Shown here one piece after another: positions 42,620-51,882 of a DNA stretch of 64,000 bases. The stretch lies in the NCBI GenBank assembly GCA_046328115.1, contig JAXLXE010000004.1:62001-126000 (forward strand), read 5' to 3'. The notes under the pieces were generated by a model, which saw only the letters and a list, made by a program, of their open reading frames with translations, was not told the DNA's origin and searched no databases. The DNA is from JAXLXE01 sp046328115. GTDB taxonomy: Bacteria; Chloroflexota; UBA6077; JACCZL01. Within the stretch, counting starts at the first letter, position 1. The number at the start of each line of letters is the position of its first letter. Position numbers and translations under genes: made by a program.

Positions 42620-44036
42620 TGGCGGTGGGGCGGCCACGCCGGCGGAGATCGCGGACGATCGTGGGGATCCCCACGCTCCCGCCGGCGGCGAGCAGCAGCA
42701 GCCACGGCACGGCCGGATAGCCGTATCGCGGGAGCGGCGCCACCAGGGCCGCCGCGGCCCCCAGGTATCCCAGCACCGCGAGCGCCAGGAACGTGGCCGG
42801 CCCTCGGGCCGGCGAGCGCCAGCCGGCCACGACTCCCGCAATGGCCAGGATCGGGAGAAGCGGCCCGAGCCAGCCAGGCTGGAACAGGTTGAACAGCCAC
42901 AGGGCCTCGCCGAGCTGCCCCTCTTGGAGCGGGGTGGGTGGGCCGAGCAAGTGGCGGATCTCAATGTGGCCCTCCCACTCCTCGCGGTTGCGGGCGTCGC
43001 GACGGTACGCCCAGAGCGTACGGGCGTCCTCCGAAACACCGCTGGCGAGCCGCCAGAAGCTGCCCAGGCTGCCCGTCACGTAGTAGAGGGGCTGGCGGAG
43101 GATCGCCTCAACGGCGAGGTCGCGCATCAGCCGATTGGCCTGGGCCTCGCTGAGCCCGAGCTCACGCTGGATCCGCTCCCGCACCGGCGAGACGAACCCG
43201 CCGCGGCCCTGGCGCATCAGCGCCCGCGCCCGCTGACGCGCAGGGTCTGGATCGTCCGGATTCTCGAAGGCAAAGCCCCGATCGTGCCGCATCGCGCGGC
43301 CCACCAGCGTCTGGCCACCGTTCCCGTCCGCGCTGAAGTTGCCGTGGACCAGCGCGTTCCGCGCCATCCAGGGAATCAGCAGCACGGCAATCGCGAGCGC
43401 GGCAGGGGCGACGCGGACCACGAATCGGCGTAGGCTGCGCTCCCGGACGTAGAGCGCCACGGCGTACGCCACGGCCAGGACCAGCGCGACCGGTCGGGTG
43501 AGCGCGGCAACGCCGATGAGGAGGCCCGCCAGCGCGCCGCGGGGCCAGCCAGGACGCTCAATGGACCAGCAAGCCGCCAGAGCCACGAGCACGGAGAGGG
43601 GGACAAACAGCGCCTCCGCCATCACGAAGTGCTCAGAGACGATCAGCGGGCTGGCCACCGCGCAGGCTAGGCCGGCCAGCAGCCCCGCCAACCTCCCGTA
43701 GAGGCGCGTGCCCAGCAGCGCGACGCCCGCACAGCCCAGCGCGCCCAGCACGTGCTGCGCGAGCAGCAAAGCGGAGAGGTCCTCAGCCACGTTCGAGACC
43801 ACAAACGCGACGAACAAGGGGTAGCCAGGCGTGCGCCGCAGATCCAGGTCAAACCCGATCTGGCGGGCAAGCTGGTAGCCGGGGAAGAAGTAGTTCTCGC
43901 TGTCGCCGATGATAAATGCCGGTGCCCGGAACACCAGGGCCAGGCGGGGAGCCAACGCGAGTGCAAAGACCAGCAGGCAGAGCACCCGGGGCGGGAGCAA
44001 TCCGTGACGGAGCAGGCTCATGCCGGACGGTAGCAT
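42606..44036 (-). CDS. Polytopic glycosyltransferase, PMT/ArnT (GT39/GT83) type
   Basis: A 476 aa protein with about 11 membrane segments. The first extracellular loop has the acidic catalytic-type site IGDSENYFFPGYQLARQ, followed by RRTPGYPLF; GVAALTRPVAL is also typical. Such enzymes move a sugar from a polyprenyl-phosphate donor to lipid or protein outside the membrane. ATG 44021 is an alternative start. Converges on the sulfatase with a 14 bp overlap. Confidence 0.87.
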   Translation of the reverse strand: MLPSGMSLLRHGLLPPRVLCLLVFALALAPRLALVFRAPAFIIGDSENYFFPGYQLARQIGFDLDLRRTPGYPLFVAFVVSNVAEDLSALLLAQHVLGALGCAGVALLGTRLYGRLAGLLAGLACAVASPLIVSEHFVMAEALFVPLSVLVALAACWSIERPGWPRGALAGLLIGVAALTRPVALVLAVAYAVALYVRERSLRRFVVRVAPAALAIAVLLIPWMARNALVHGNFSADGNGGQTLVGRAMRHDRGFAFENPDDPDPARQRARALMRQGRGGFVSPVRERIQRELGLSEAQANRLMRDLAVEAILRQPLYYVTGSLGSFWRLASGVSEDARTLWAYRRDARNREEWEGHIEIRHLLGPPTPLQEGQLGEALWLFNLFQPGWLGPLLPILAIAGVVAGWRSPARGPATFLALAVLGYLGAAAALVAPLPRYGYPAVPWLLLLAAGGSVGIPTIVRDLRRRGRPTATSTA

Positions 44037-44054
44037 GGCGTGGAGGGCAGGGAG

Positions 44055-44291
44055 CTAGGAATCCTCGGCGCCGCCGCTCTCTTCGGGATGCCAGTGGGCC
44101 AGAAGCCTGCCGATCCGACCGTCTGACGCGTCCGCGACGAGCTCGCTGGCGAGCAGCAAAGCGTCCGCGTGGCTCGGGATCTGCTCCCCGTTGGACAGCC
44201 GCCTCCGAGCTCGATCCCAACGGACGAGCTCGTCCTCGCTCAAGCGAATGGTGAGCTTGCGATCCCGCGCGCCTGCCATGGTAGCCGTCAC
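44055..44291 (-). CDS. Small ribbon-helix-helix-like protein
   Basis: A 78 aa protein (GTG 44291, or ATG 44279 for 74 aa). RKLTIRLSEDELVRWDRARR followed by PSHADALLLASELV reads as a beta strand plus two helices of the Arc/MetJ fold, so DNA binding is plausible, either as an antitoxin-type or local regulator. No toxin gene is next to it. It precedes the glycosyltransferase on the same strand. Confidence 0.55.
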   Translation of the reverse strand: MTATMAGARDRKLTIRLSEDELVRWDRARRRLSNGEQIPSHADALLLASELVADASDGRIGRLLAHWHPEESGGAEDS

Positions 44292-44354
44292 CGGCAGTGT
44301 ACGCGGGGCCGCGCGCGAACTGCTAGCGGATTCGCCGCGCCCGCGAAGATTGTC

Positions 44355-44383
44355 GTGACTGGCCGGGGCAAGCGTCGTACAAT
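44355..44383 (+). promoter_or_regulatory. Leaderless promoter of the PAC2 gene
   Basis: -35 GTGACT (44355-44360), 17 bp spacer, -10 TACAAT (44378-44383). The predicted start point is the G of GTG 44390, and no SD is present. Confidence 0.6.
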
Positions 44384-44389
44384 GCCGGC

Positions 44390-45262
44390 GTGAGCTACCG
44401 GTATCTAAGTGTCAGCGACCGGCCCACGCTACGGCGGCCGGTGTTGCTGGTGGGGTTCACCGGGTGGGGGGACGCGGGAGCCGGAGCCAGCGGCGCTGTC
44501 AAGTATCTGCTGGGCGATCCATCACCCGCGGCGTGCGCGGTGCTGGATCCCGAGGCGTGCTTTGACTTCTCCGTTGAGCGGCCGATCACCAAGCGTGGAC
44601 GGGATGGCCGCTGGCGGCTGACGTACCCGCGGATCCGCTTCCAGGCGGTCATCCGCGAGGACGCGGCGCACGACCTGCTGATCATGCGCGGCCCTGAGCC
44701 GCACAAGAACTGGCCCACGCTCGCGCGTGAGGCCGCCAGCTTCGCCGCTGAGCTCGGTGTTGAATTGGCGATCACCCTCGGCGCGTTCATCGGCGCCGTT
44801 TCGCACCGACGGACCCCGTTGATGCGGCGTACTCCAAATCGCGAGCTAGACCAGCGTCTGGCAGACCTAGGCCTCGACGACACCTCCTATTCAGGCCCAA
44901 CGGCGTTCGTAACGGCCATGCTCCATGCACTGGACGACGCCGGAGTCCCCGCCGCCAGCATCTGGGCAGCCGGCCCGCCCTATCTGGGTAGTCCCAACCC
45001 CTCGCTCAGCCTGGCACTGCTCCGCGGAACCCAGGACGTGGTGGACGAGCCACTCGGCCTGGACCGGTTGGAGAAGATGTCCGAGGAGTTCGTGAAGAAG
45101 GTGGAGGAGGCGCTGCGGGAAAATCCGGAAGTAGCAGGCAAGCTGGGCAAGCTGGTGGACCTCACCGAACAGGCGGCGCCAGACGAGCCACCGGACCTCC
45201 CGTCAGGCGCGGACCTCGTGAACGACCTGGAGCAGTTCTTGAGGGAAAACCGGGGCGAGTAG
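44390..45262 (+). CDS. PAC2-family protein
   Basis: A 290 aa member of the PAC2 (proteasome assembly chaperone 2-like) family of alpha/beta proteins found in actinobacteria and relatives. Marks: RPVLLVGFTGWGDAG, LIMRGPEPHKNW, ITLGAFIGAVSH and SYSGPTAFVTAMLHAL. Role in bacteria is unclear; links to proteasome or ATP-grasp functions are from archaea and eukaryotes. Begins at GTG 44390, very likely leaderless. Confidence 0.88.
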   Translation: MSYRYLSVSDRPTLRRPVLLVGFTGWGDAGAGASGAVKYLLGDPSPAACAVLDPEACFDFSVERPITKRGRDGRWRLTYPRIRFQAVIREDAAHDLLIMRGPEPHKNWPTLAREAASFAAELGVELAITLGAFIGAVSHRRTPLMRRTPNRELDQRLADLGLDDTSYSGPTAFVTAMLHALDDAGVPAASIWAAGPPYLGSPNPSLSLALLRGTQDVVDEPLGLDRLEKMSEEFVKKVEEALRENPEVAGKLGKLVDLTEQAAPDEPPDLPSGADLVNDLEQFLRENRGE

Positions 45263-45286
45263 CGGTCAGAGGCCAGAGAAGACTAC

Positions 45287-45310
45287 AGAAAACGGGCGCG
45301 CCCGTTTTCT
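45287..45310. terminator. Perfect 24-bp palindromic bidirectional terminator
   Basis: AGAAAACGGGCG and its exact complement abut with no spacer; A and T runs on the flanks give a T-tailed stem in both directions. It separates the convergent PAC2 and amidohydrolase genes and touches the latter's stop codon. Confidence 0.85.
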
Positions 45311-46670
45311 AGACCCTCAGCGCTTCCAGGAGCTCGTCTATTCGCATCAGCATGGCGTAGAGCGCGCTGGTGCCACGGGCTATCTGGGTGGCGGATGTCC
45401 ACTCCGCGGGGGAGTGGCCGCGGCCGTCACGGCTGGGGACCAGCAAGAGCGCGGCGGGCGCAAGGCGCGACAGCATCTGAACGTCGTGGCCAGAGCCACC
45501 GGCCATCATCCGGTGAGTCAGGGCCAGATCGCCACACACCTCACGGGCGACCCTGCGCAGCCAGAGGGGCAGCACCGCGGGCGGTGCATCCGCGACCACC
45601 GCCACGTCCAGCGCCACCTGCCGACGCGCGCAGATCTCGCGGCAGGCGCCGATGATGCTCCGGGCCGTGTCGCGCTGCCGGTCGGCATCTACATCGCGGA
45701 CGTCCACGGTGAAATCCACCCTACCTGGCACGGTCGCGGCGGTATTGGGCGAGACCTCGAGTTGGCCGACCGTGGCAGCGGCTGCCGCCGACTGGTGCTC
45801 GAGCGCGAAACGCTCCACGGCGAGCGTGATCTCCGCCGCTGCCGCGAGCGCGTCCCGCCGCTCCACCATCGTGGCGGCGCCAGCGTGGTTGGCCTGCCCC
45901 ACCACGCTGATTCGCAGCCGCGTGTGGCCAGCCGTAGCGTCCACGATGCCGATCTGCGTGTCAGCACGCTCCAGCACCGGGCCCTGCTCCGCCTGAAGCT
46001 CCAGATACGCGGCAACCTGATCGCGACTCCAGCGCGCGTCCGAGAAACGCGCGGGGTCAAAACCCAGCGAGCGAGCGGCCTGCGCCAGCGTGACACCGGA
46101 ACGATCCACGAGCGCCTCAACATCGCCTGCATCAAGCGCGCCCACCACGGCCGCGCTGCCAAGGCTCCCCGCTCCGAACCGCGCACCCTCCTGGCCGGCG
46201 AACGCGACGACCCGCAAGGGGTGTCGAGTCAGCATGCCCGCCTGGTCCAGCATCCGGGCAACCTCGACCGCCGCCACCACGCCGGCCGCGCCATCGAACG
46301 CGCCGCCGTGAGCGACGGTGTCCAGGTGCGAGCCAATGGTGATGTGCGGCAGGTCACCGGCTGATCCCCGGCGCTCGCCAATGGTGTTGCCAATGGCGTC
46401 CACACGCACGGAGAGGCCCGCCGCGCTGAGCCACTCGGCGAGCACCTTGTGCGCCGCGCGCTCCTGCTCCGTGAACGCAAGGCGGGTCACGCCGCCCGTG
46501 GGATCAGCGCCGATCGCGCCGAGGCAGAGGATGTCGCGAGCGATGCGGGCAGCATCCGGCCGGGGAGCACCGGGCTGTTCTCCCATCATCTCAACGGCGG
46601 GCGGTCCGGCGAACGCATCCTCCGCGGGAGCGGCCGACTGGATCGGAACAACCGGGCTGGTATCAGTCAC
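45309..46670 (-). CDS. M20-family N-carbamoyl-L-amino acid hydrolase / allantoate amidohydrolase
   Basis: Zinc amidohydrolase of 453 aa from GTG 46670 (4 bp after the pyrE stop). Signatures are GSHLDTVAHGGAFDGAAGV (metal-bridging Asp), AFAGQEGARFG (catalytic Glu), EQGPVLERADTQIGIV and the C-terminal AGGSGHDVQML with a metal His. The family hydrolyses N-carbamoyl amino acids, 3-ureidopropionate or allantoate, releasing ammonia and CO2. Coupling to pyrE favours a pyrimidine-related or ureido substrate, as inference. The frame is open to 46733 but that part overlaps pyrE. Confidence 0.9.
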   Translation of the reverse strand: MTDTSPVVPIQSAAPAEDAFAGPPAVEMMGEQPGAPRPDAARIARDILCLGAIGADPTGGVTRLAFTEQERAAHKVLAEWLSAAGLSVRVDAIGNTIGERRGSAGDLPHITIGSHLDTVAHGGAFDGAAGVVAAVEVARMLDQAGMLTRHPLRVVAFAGQEGARFGAGSLGSAAVVGALDAGDVEALVDRSGVTLAQAARSLGFDPARFSDARWSRDQVAAYLELQAEQGPVLERADTQIGIVDATAGHTRLRISVVGQANHAGAATMVERRDALAAAAEITLAVERFALEHQSAAAAATVGQLEVSPNTAATVPGRVDFTVDVRDVDADRQRDTARSIIGACREICARRQVALDVAVVADAPPAVLPLWLRRVAREVCGDLALTHRMMAGGSGHDVQMLSRLAPAALLLVPSRDGRGHSPAEWTSATQIARGTSALYAMLMRIDELLEALRV

Positions 46671-46674
46671 GGCG

Positions 46675-47220
46675 CTACAACCCCAGTCCAGATTTGGTGA
46701 ACAGCGACCGATAATGAAACCCCGCCGCGGCAACGTTTGCGGCAGCGCCCTCCTCGCGATCGATCACGCCGATGATCTCCACAACCTCCGCGCCAAACTC
46801 GCGTAGCGCTGTGGCGGATCGGATGGCCTCGCTGCCGGTGGTCAGGATATCTTCCAACACCACCACGCGCTCCCCCGGGTACAGCTCACCCTCAAAGCTG
46901 GCGGCGGTGCCGTACTCCTTGGCTTTCTTGCGGACGAACACCGTCGGCAGGCCCGTAACGAGCCCAACGGCCGTAGCGAGCGGAATGGCGCCAAGCTCCG
47001 GACCTGCCAGGCGGTCGACTCCCGCCGGGACCATGCTCGCGAGCTCCTGGGCCACGCGCTTGAGAATGGCCGGCCGCGTCGTGAGCATGTACTTGTCGAA
47101 GTAGTACGAGCTGATGGCGCCGGACCGAAGGACGAAACGGCCGCGGAGATAGGCGGCGGCGAGCACGTCGCGGCCAAGCTCAGCCATGCGGGCGTCAGCA
47201 GATGGATCAAGCGTGGGCAT
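46675..47220 (-). CDS. pyrE: Orotate phosphoribosyltransferase
   Basis: Transfers ribose-5-phosphate from PRPP to orotate, making OMP in pyrimidine synthesis. The 181 aa protein shows FVLRSGAISSYYFDKY (orotate site), VRKKAKEYGT (flexible loop) and the PRPP motif VVVLEDILTTGSE. ATG 47220 has GGAGAT upstream; the open frame beyond it has no family sequence. First gene of a two-gene unit with the amidohydrolase. Confidence 0.95.
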   Translation of the reverse strand: MPTLDPSADARMAELGRDVLAAAYLRGRFVLRSGAISSYYFDKYMLTTRPAILKRVAQELASMVPAGVDRLAGPELGAIPLATAVGLVTGLPTVFVRKKAKEYGTAASFEGELYPGERVVVLEDILTTGSEAIRSATALREFGAEVVEIIGVIDREEGAAANVAAAGFHYRSLFTKSGLGL

Positions 47221-47498
47221 CTTCACGATATCTCCGAACTCACGGGCCGGCACGTGGCGCGCGGGGACGCGCCGTGGGAAGCCGGACACCGTTATACAAG
47301 GTGCGCGCTCCGCGGCACTGACAGGCCCGAGCGTCGGCGACGGAGGCCAATCGGTGATCCCTGACGTGGCGCCGGGGCGTTGGTATACTGGGGAGTGCCA
47401 GTGAGACAGGCCCACGTTGTGCGCGCGAGCTCTCGGCAAGCGCCTGGTAGAGTGGGGATGACCACGCCGCATCTAGCGTTCCGACCGCGGAGAGCCAC
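47221..47498. promoter_or_regulatory. Divergent promoter region between pyrE and the KimA-like gene
   Basis: Rightward promoter: CTGACG (47371-47376), 17 bp, TATACT (47394-47399), giving a leader of about 93 nt. A leftward TATAAC-like -10 reads on the complement near 47292-47297. The leader shows no c-di-AMP (ydaO-type) riboswitch consensus that I can recognise. Confidence 0.5.
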
Positions 47499-49613
47499 GT
47501 GAGTGCGGCCGAACCCGACGAGCCGTCCAGCACCGCCGAGAGCGCGCCTCCGGTCCAGCGGCGGCGCGACGGCTCGAACGGCGCTGGCACGTCCGGCCCG
47601 ACGCCAGGCATCCACGTGCGCGAGGTTCACCGCGGCCACAAGCCGGGCGAGCGGTACGTGCGGATTCACCGCCCGTTCCACGATCGGTTCCAGGGCGCCG
47701 GGCCGGACACGCTGGTCGCGCGCGAGGACGCCTACATTCCGCGCAGCCGGGCGGGCCGGCTCTGGCGAAGACTCCGCCGGATGGTCATCGGCCGACCACT
47801 GGCAACCGCGGAGCTGGCCCACGAGCGCCTGTCCAAAACGAAGGCGTTGGCGGTGTTCGCGTCAGACGCGCTCTCCTCATCCGCGTACGCCACCGAGGAG
47901 ATCCTACGCATCCTGGTCCTGGGCGGGCTGGCCGCCCTCAGCCTGACCCTGCCGATCGCGCTGGCCATCGCCACGCTGTTGGCGATCGTCGCGATCTCTT
48001 ACCGCCAGACCATCAAAGCGTATCCAGCCGGCGGCGGATCGTACATCGTCTCCAAGGACAACCTGGGCACGTGGCCCGCCCTGGTGGCTGCCGCGTCGCT
48101 GCTCACGAGCTACATCCTGACAGTCGCCGTGAGTATCGCGGCGGGCGTATACGCCCTCAACTCAGCGGTGCCCGCGCTCCACGACTACCGGGTGGTGACG
48201 GCCTCGCTGCTCATCGGCTGCATGACCTTGATCAACCTGCGCGGCGTGAAGGAGTCCGGCACGATCTTCGCGCTGCCCACGTACATCTTCATCGTCATCG
48301 CGATGGCCATGATCGGATACGGCGTTCTTGCGCTCAACGTGGGCTGGATCGCGGCGGATACCGCACTTGCCGCCGCGCGGATAGAAGCCTGGCAGGCCAG
48401 TGGAGCCATGGAAGGGTTCGGCGTCCTGCTGGTGCTGCGGGCGTTCGCACAGGGCTGCGCCGCGCTGACAGGCACGGAAGCGATCTCTGACGGCGTCCCG
48501 GCATTCAAGCCCGTGGAGTGGCGCAATGCGCGTGCCACCCTCACGTTGATGGCAGTGATTCTGGGGATTCTGTTCCTCGGTGTTTCGTACCTCGCATACC
48601 AGCTAGGCGCGGTGCCGGACATTGAAGCGCAGGAATCCGTCCTGTCGCTCATCTCGCGCGCCGTCTTCGGCAACGGCCCGCTGTACTACGCCATGCAGTT
48701 CGCCACCATGCTCATCCTCGTGCTCGCGGCAAACACGGCCTTCGCGGACTTCCCACGCCTCTCCTGGTTCCTCGCACGGGACCACTTCATGCCCCACCAG
48801 TACAGCTTCCGCGGGGAGCGGTTGGCATTCTCCACCGGCATCACCACGCTTGGCGTCGTCTCAGCACTGCTGATCATCGCTTTCGACGCTGATACCCACG
48901 CGCTGATCCCGCTCTACGCGATCGGCGTGTTCGTGGCCTTCACCTGCTCGCAGTCCGGCATGGTGGCGCGCTGGTGGCGCAGGCGCGAGTCCGGCTGGCA
49001 ACTGGGGCTGCCCGTGAACTTGCTGGGCGCCGCGACCACGGGGCTCGTGGCGATCATCCAGGCAGTGGCACAGTTCACGCACGGCGCCTGGCTGGTGATC
49101 GTACTGATCCCGCTGCAGGTAATGATCTTGCGGCGCATCAACGGGCACTACGTGCGGGTGGCAGACCAGCTCGCGTTCGAGCCGTCCGCGGAGCCGCTGG
49201 AGAAACTGCCGGACCCAATCCTGGTCGTGCCGGTGCCCGGCCTCAACCGCTCCGTGGCGCGGACCATCAGCTACGCGCGCGCCCTCTCGCCAAACGTGAC
49301 GGCCATCCACATCACGGACGACCTGGAGGAAGCGGAGCTCATCCGCCGGCGCTGGAGGCAATGGAGCACCGAGGTGCCTCTGGTAGTCCTGGAGTCTAAG
49401 TACCGGACCTTGACGGGACCGCTGCTCCACTACATCGACGCCGTGAGCCGCAAGGACCCGGCCGCCCCCATTACCGTAGTACTGGCCGAATACGTCCCGC
49501 GCCACTGGTGGGAGTGGCCTCTCCATAACCAGACTGCGCTGAGATTGAAGACCGCGCTGTTCTTCCGCCCAAACACCGCCGTAATCGACGTTCCGTATCA
49601 CCTCACCCGCTGA
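47499..49613 (+). CDS. KimA-like APC-superfamily transporter (potassium uptake), copy 1
   Basis: A 704 aa protein. After a polar N-terminus with PGERYVRIHRPFHDRF come about 12 membrane segments (KTKALAVFASDALSSSAYAT opens the first; AYPAGGGSYIVSKDNLG is the substrate-site region) and a C-terminal soluble USP-like domain (ILVVPVPGLNRSVARTISYA). This matches the KimA/YdaO type of K+/H+ symporter, which c-di-AMP inhibits in Bacillus; older annotations call it amino acid permease. GTG 47499 has GGAGAG upstream. The paralogue follows. Confidence 0.88.
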   Translation: MSAAEPDEPSSTAESAPPVQRRRDGSNGAGTSGPTPGIHVREVHRGHKPGERYVRIHRPFHDRFQGAGPDTLVAREDAYIPRSRAGRLWRRLRRMVIGRPLATAELAHERLSKTKALAVFASDALSSSAYATEEILRILVLGGLAALSLTLPIALAIATLLAIVAISYRQTIKAYPAGGGSYIVSKDNLGTWPALVAAASLLTSYILTVAVSIAAGVYALNSAVPALHDYRVVTASLLIGCMTLINLRGVKESGTIFALPTYIFIVIAMAMIGYGVLALNVGWIAADTALAAARIEAWQASGAMEGFGVLLVLRAFAQGCAALTGTEAISDGVPAFKPVEWRNARATLTLMAVILGILFLGVSYLAYQLGAVPDIEAQESVLSLISRAVFGNGPLYYAMQFATMLILVLAANTAFADFPRLSWFLARDHFMPHQYSFRGERLAFSTGITTLGVVSALLIIAFDADTHALIPLYAIGVFVAFTCSQSGMVARWWRRRESGWQLGLPVNLLGAATTGLVAIIQAVAQFTHGAWLVIVLIPLQVMILRRINGHYVRVADQLAFEPSAEPLEKLPDPILVVPVPGLNRSVARTISYARALSPNVTAIHITDDLEEAELIRRRWRQWSTEVPLVVLESKYRTLTGPLLHYIDAVSRKDPAAPITVVLAEYVPRHWWEWPLHNQTALRLKTALFFRPNTAVIDVPYHLTR

Positions 49614-49704
49614 CCATCTTCCTTCGGCGGCGCCACGAACGGATTGAGACAATTCTCTAACCGAACGCTCACACGGATAACACACCAGACGGCCCCAGCC
49701 GGCG

Positions 49705-49756
49705 TATGATGGAAGTGGAGACGCAACGGCGCGCCGACTCGGCTTTCGGCGAGGTG
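49705..49756 (+). promoter_or_regulatory. Promoter -10 and SD for the second KimA-like gene
   Basis: TATGAT at 49705-49710 predicts a start near 49717. GAGGTG at 49751-49756 is an SD 5 bp before ACG 49762. Together they point to initiation near 49762, not at TTG 49951, 234 nt downstream. Confidence 0.5.
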
Positions 49757-49761
49757 CAGCC

Positions 49762-51849
49762 ACGGCTCAAGAAGAGAACCCAGCAAGTCCGACCCGGACG
49801 GCGTCCGATGCAGCGGACAACGGCAACGGGTCTCCGTACGACTCTGGACTACGGGTCAAGCAAGTCCGTCAGGGCCGTCTGCCGGGCGAGCGCTACGTCC
49901 GCATCCACCGCCCGTTCCACGACGCGTTCGAGGAGGCCGGACCGGACACATTGATCGCGCGCGAGCAGACGTACGTGCCGCGTGACCCCCTCGGGCGGAT
50001 CTGGCACAAGGTCCACCGTGTCGTCGTAGGCCGGCCCATCGCCTCCGCCGAAGCCCACCACGAACGGCTCTCGAAAACTAAGGCGCTGGCCGTCTTCTCA
50101 TCGGACGCACTCTCGTCATCCGCGTACGCCACCGAAGAGATCCTGCGGATTCTGGTGCTCGCCGGAGCCAGCGCGCTGGCTCTCACGTTGCCGGTGGCTG
50201 CCGCGATTGCCGTGCTGCTGGCCATCGTGGGCATCTCCTACCGCCAGACCATCAAAGCCTACCCCGCGGGCGGCGGCTCCTACATCGTCACGAAGGACAA
50301 TCTGGGCGTCTGGCCCGCGCTGGTCGCGGCGGCTGCCCTGCTGGTGGACTACATCCTGACCGTGGCGGTGAGCGTATCCGCTGGCATCCTCGCGCTGATC
50401 TCGGCGGTCCCGGCTCTTTTCGAATACAAGGCGTTGCTGGCGGCCGGCTTCGTTGCGCTGATGACGCTGATCAACCTGCGCGGCGTGCGCGAGTCTGGCA
50501 GCATTTTCGCGCTGCCGACCTACCTGTTCATCGGAATGACCCTGGCGATGGTAGCGAGCGGCGTGGCACAGATCTCCCTGGGCACGCTGGTCCAGAACGA
50601 GGCCGCCCACGACGCCGCGCTCCGAGAGTGGGCAGCCCACGGCAGCGAGACGCTCACGGTGTTCCTGATCCTGCGGGCGTTCGCCTCCGGCTGCGCCGCG
50701 CTGACGGGCACGGAGGCCATCTCTGACGGCGTGCCGGCCTTCAAGGTGCCCGAGTGGCGCAACGCGCGGGTGACGCTGACCTGGATGGTGGTCATCCTGG
50801 GCGCGCTGTTCCTGGGCATCAGCTATCTCGCCATGCATCTCGGGGTCGTCCCCACGCTGGACGAGACGGAGTCCGTCCTCTCCATCATCACCCGCTCGGT
50901 GTGGGGTGACGGCCCGCTCTACTACACCATGCAGGCCGCCACCATGCTCATCCTGGTGCTTGCCGCCAACACCGCCTTCTCCGACTTCCCGCGGCTGGCC
51001 TGGTTCCTGGCGCGCGACCACTTCATGCCGCACCAGTTCAATTTTCAGGGCGACCGTCTGGCCTTCTCCACGGGGATCATCACCCTGGGCCTGATGTCCG
51101 CGGCACTGGTGCTGTGGTTCGACGCGGACACCCACTCCCTCATCCCGTTGTACGCGGTGGGCGTGTTCACGTCATTCACGCTCTCCCAGGCCGGGATGGT
51201 GCGCCGCTGGTGGCGACAGCGTGAACCAGGCTGGCGCTACGGACTGCCGATCAACTTCGTGGGCATGGTCACCACCGGCCTCGTCACGCTCATCGTCTCC
51301 GCCACCAAGTTCACCCATGGCGCGTGGATGATCATCGTGCTGATCCCCATGCTCGTGTACACGCTCCGACGGATCAACGGTCACTACGTGCGGGTGGCGG
51401 ACCAGCTTGCGCTGGAGCCCACCCGCGAGCCCGTGCCCACCTACCCAGAGCCCATCCTCATCGTGCCGGTCCCGGGCGTGAACCGCGCCGTGGCACGGAC
51501 GCTCGGCTACGCACGCGCGCTCTCCAAGAACGTGACCGCCGTCCACATCACCGACAACCTCGAGGAGGCGGCGGTGCTCCGCCGGCGCTGGAAGGAATGG
51601 GGCACGGACGTACCGCTGGTGGTGCTAGAGTCACGCTTCCGCTCGCTCACGGGACCGTTGCTCCACTACATCGACGCGGTGGCCAAGAAGGACCCCGGCG
51701 CGCCCATAACCGTGGTACTCGCGGAGTACGTGACGCGGCGGTGGTGGGAATGGCTGCTCCACAACCAGACGGCGTTCAGGCTCAAGGCCAACCTGTTCTT
51801 CCGTCCGAACACGGCGGTGATCGACCTCCCGTATCACCTGGTCCGCTAG
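49762..51849 (+). CDS. KimA-like APC-superfamily transporter, copy 2, non-AUG start
   Basis: Paralogue of the preceding gene with the same membrane core (AYPAGGGSYIVTKDNLG) and C-terminal USP-like domain (ILIVPVPGVNRAVARTLGYA). The first ordinary start is TTG 49951 (632 aa), but the same frame upstream encodes LRVKQVRQGRLPGERYVRIH and RPFHDAFEEAGPDTLIARE, which aligns to the N-terminus of copy 1, so translation must begin earlier. No ATG, GTG or TTG is available there; ACG 49762 (695 aa) has an SD. A CTG at 49879 is the other option. Tandem transporters may differ in affinity. Confidence 0.82.
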   Translation, partial: TAQEENPASPTRTASDAADNGNGSPYDSGLRVKQVRQGRLPGERYVRIHRPFHDAFEEAGPDTLIAREQTYVPRDPLGRIWHKVHRVVVGRPIASAEAHHERLSKTKALAVFSSDALSSSAYATEEILRILVLAGASALALTLPVAAAIAVLLAIVGISYRQTIKAYPAGGGSYIVTKDNLGVWPALVAAAALLVDYILTVAVSVSAGILALISAVPALFEYKALLAAGFVALMTLINLRGVRESGSIFALPTYLFIGMTLAMVASGVAQISLGTLVQNEAAHDAALREWAAHGSETLTVFLILRAFASGCAALTGTEAISDGVPAFKVPEWRNARVTLTWMVVILGALFLGISYLAMHLGVVPTLDETESVLSIITRSVWGDGPLYYTMQAATMLILVLAANTAFSDFPRLAWFLARDHFMPHQFNFQGDRLAFSTGIITLGLMSAALVLWFDADTHSLIPLYAVGVFTSFTLSQAGMVRRWWRQREPGWRYGLPINFVGMVTTGLVTLIVSATKFTHGAWMIIVLIPMLVYTLRRINGHYVRVADQLALEPTREPVPTYPEPILIVPVPGVNRAVARTLGYARALSKNVTAVHITDNLEEAAVLRRRWKEWGTDVPLVVLESRFRSLTGPLLHYIDAVAKKDPGAPITVVLAEYVTRRWWEWLLHNQTAFRLKANLFFRPNTAVIDLPYHLVR

Positions 51850-51882
51850 TCCGCCCGGCCGCGCTGCCCGTCGATCAGAGGG

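Noticed and set aside
47406..47498. c-di-AMP riboswitch in the KimA-like leader
   Set aside because: The roughly 93 nt leader is short and lacks the conserved ydaO-type blocks.
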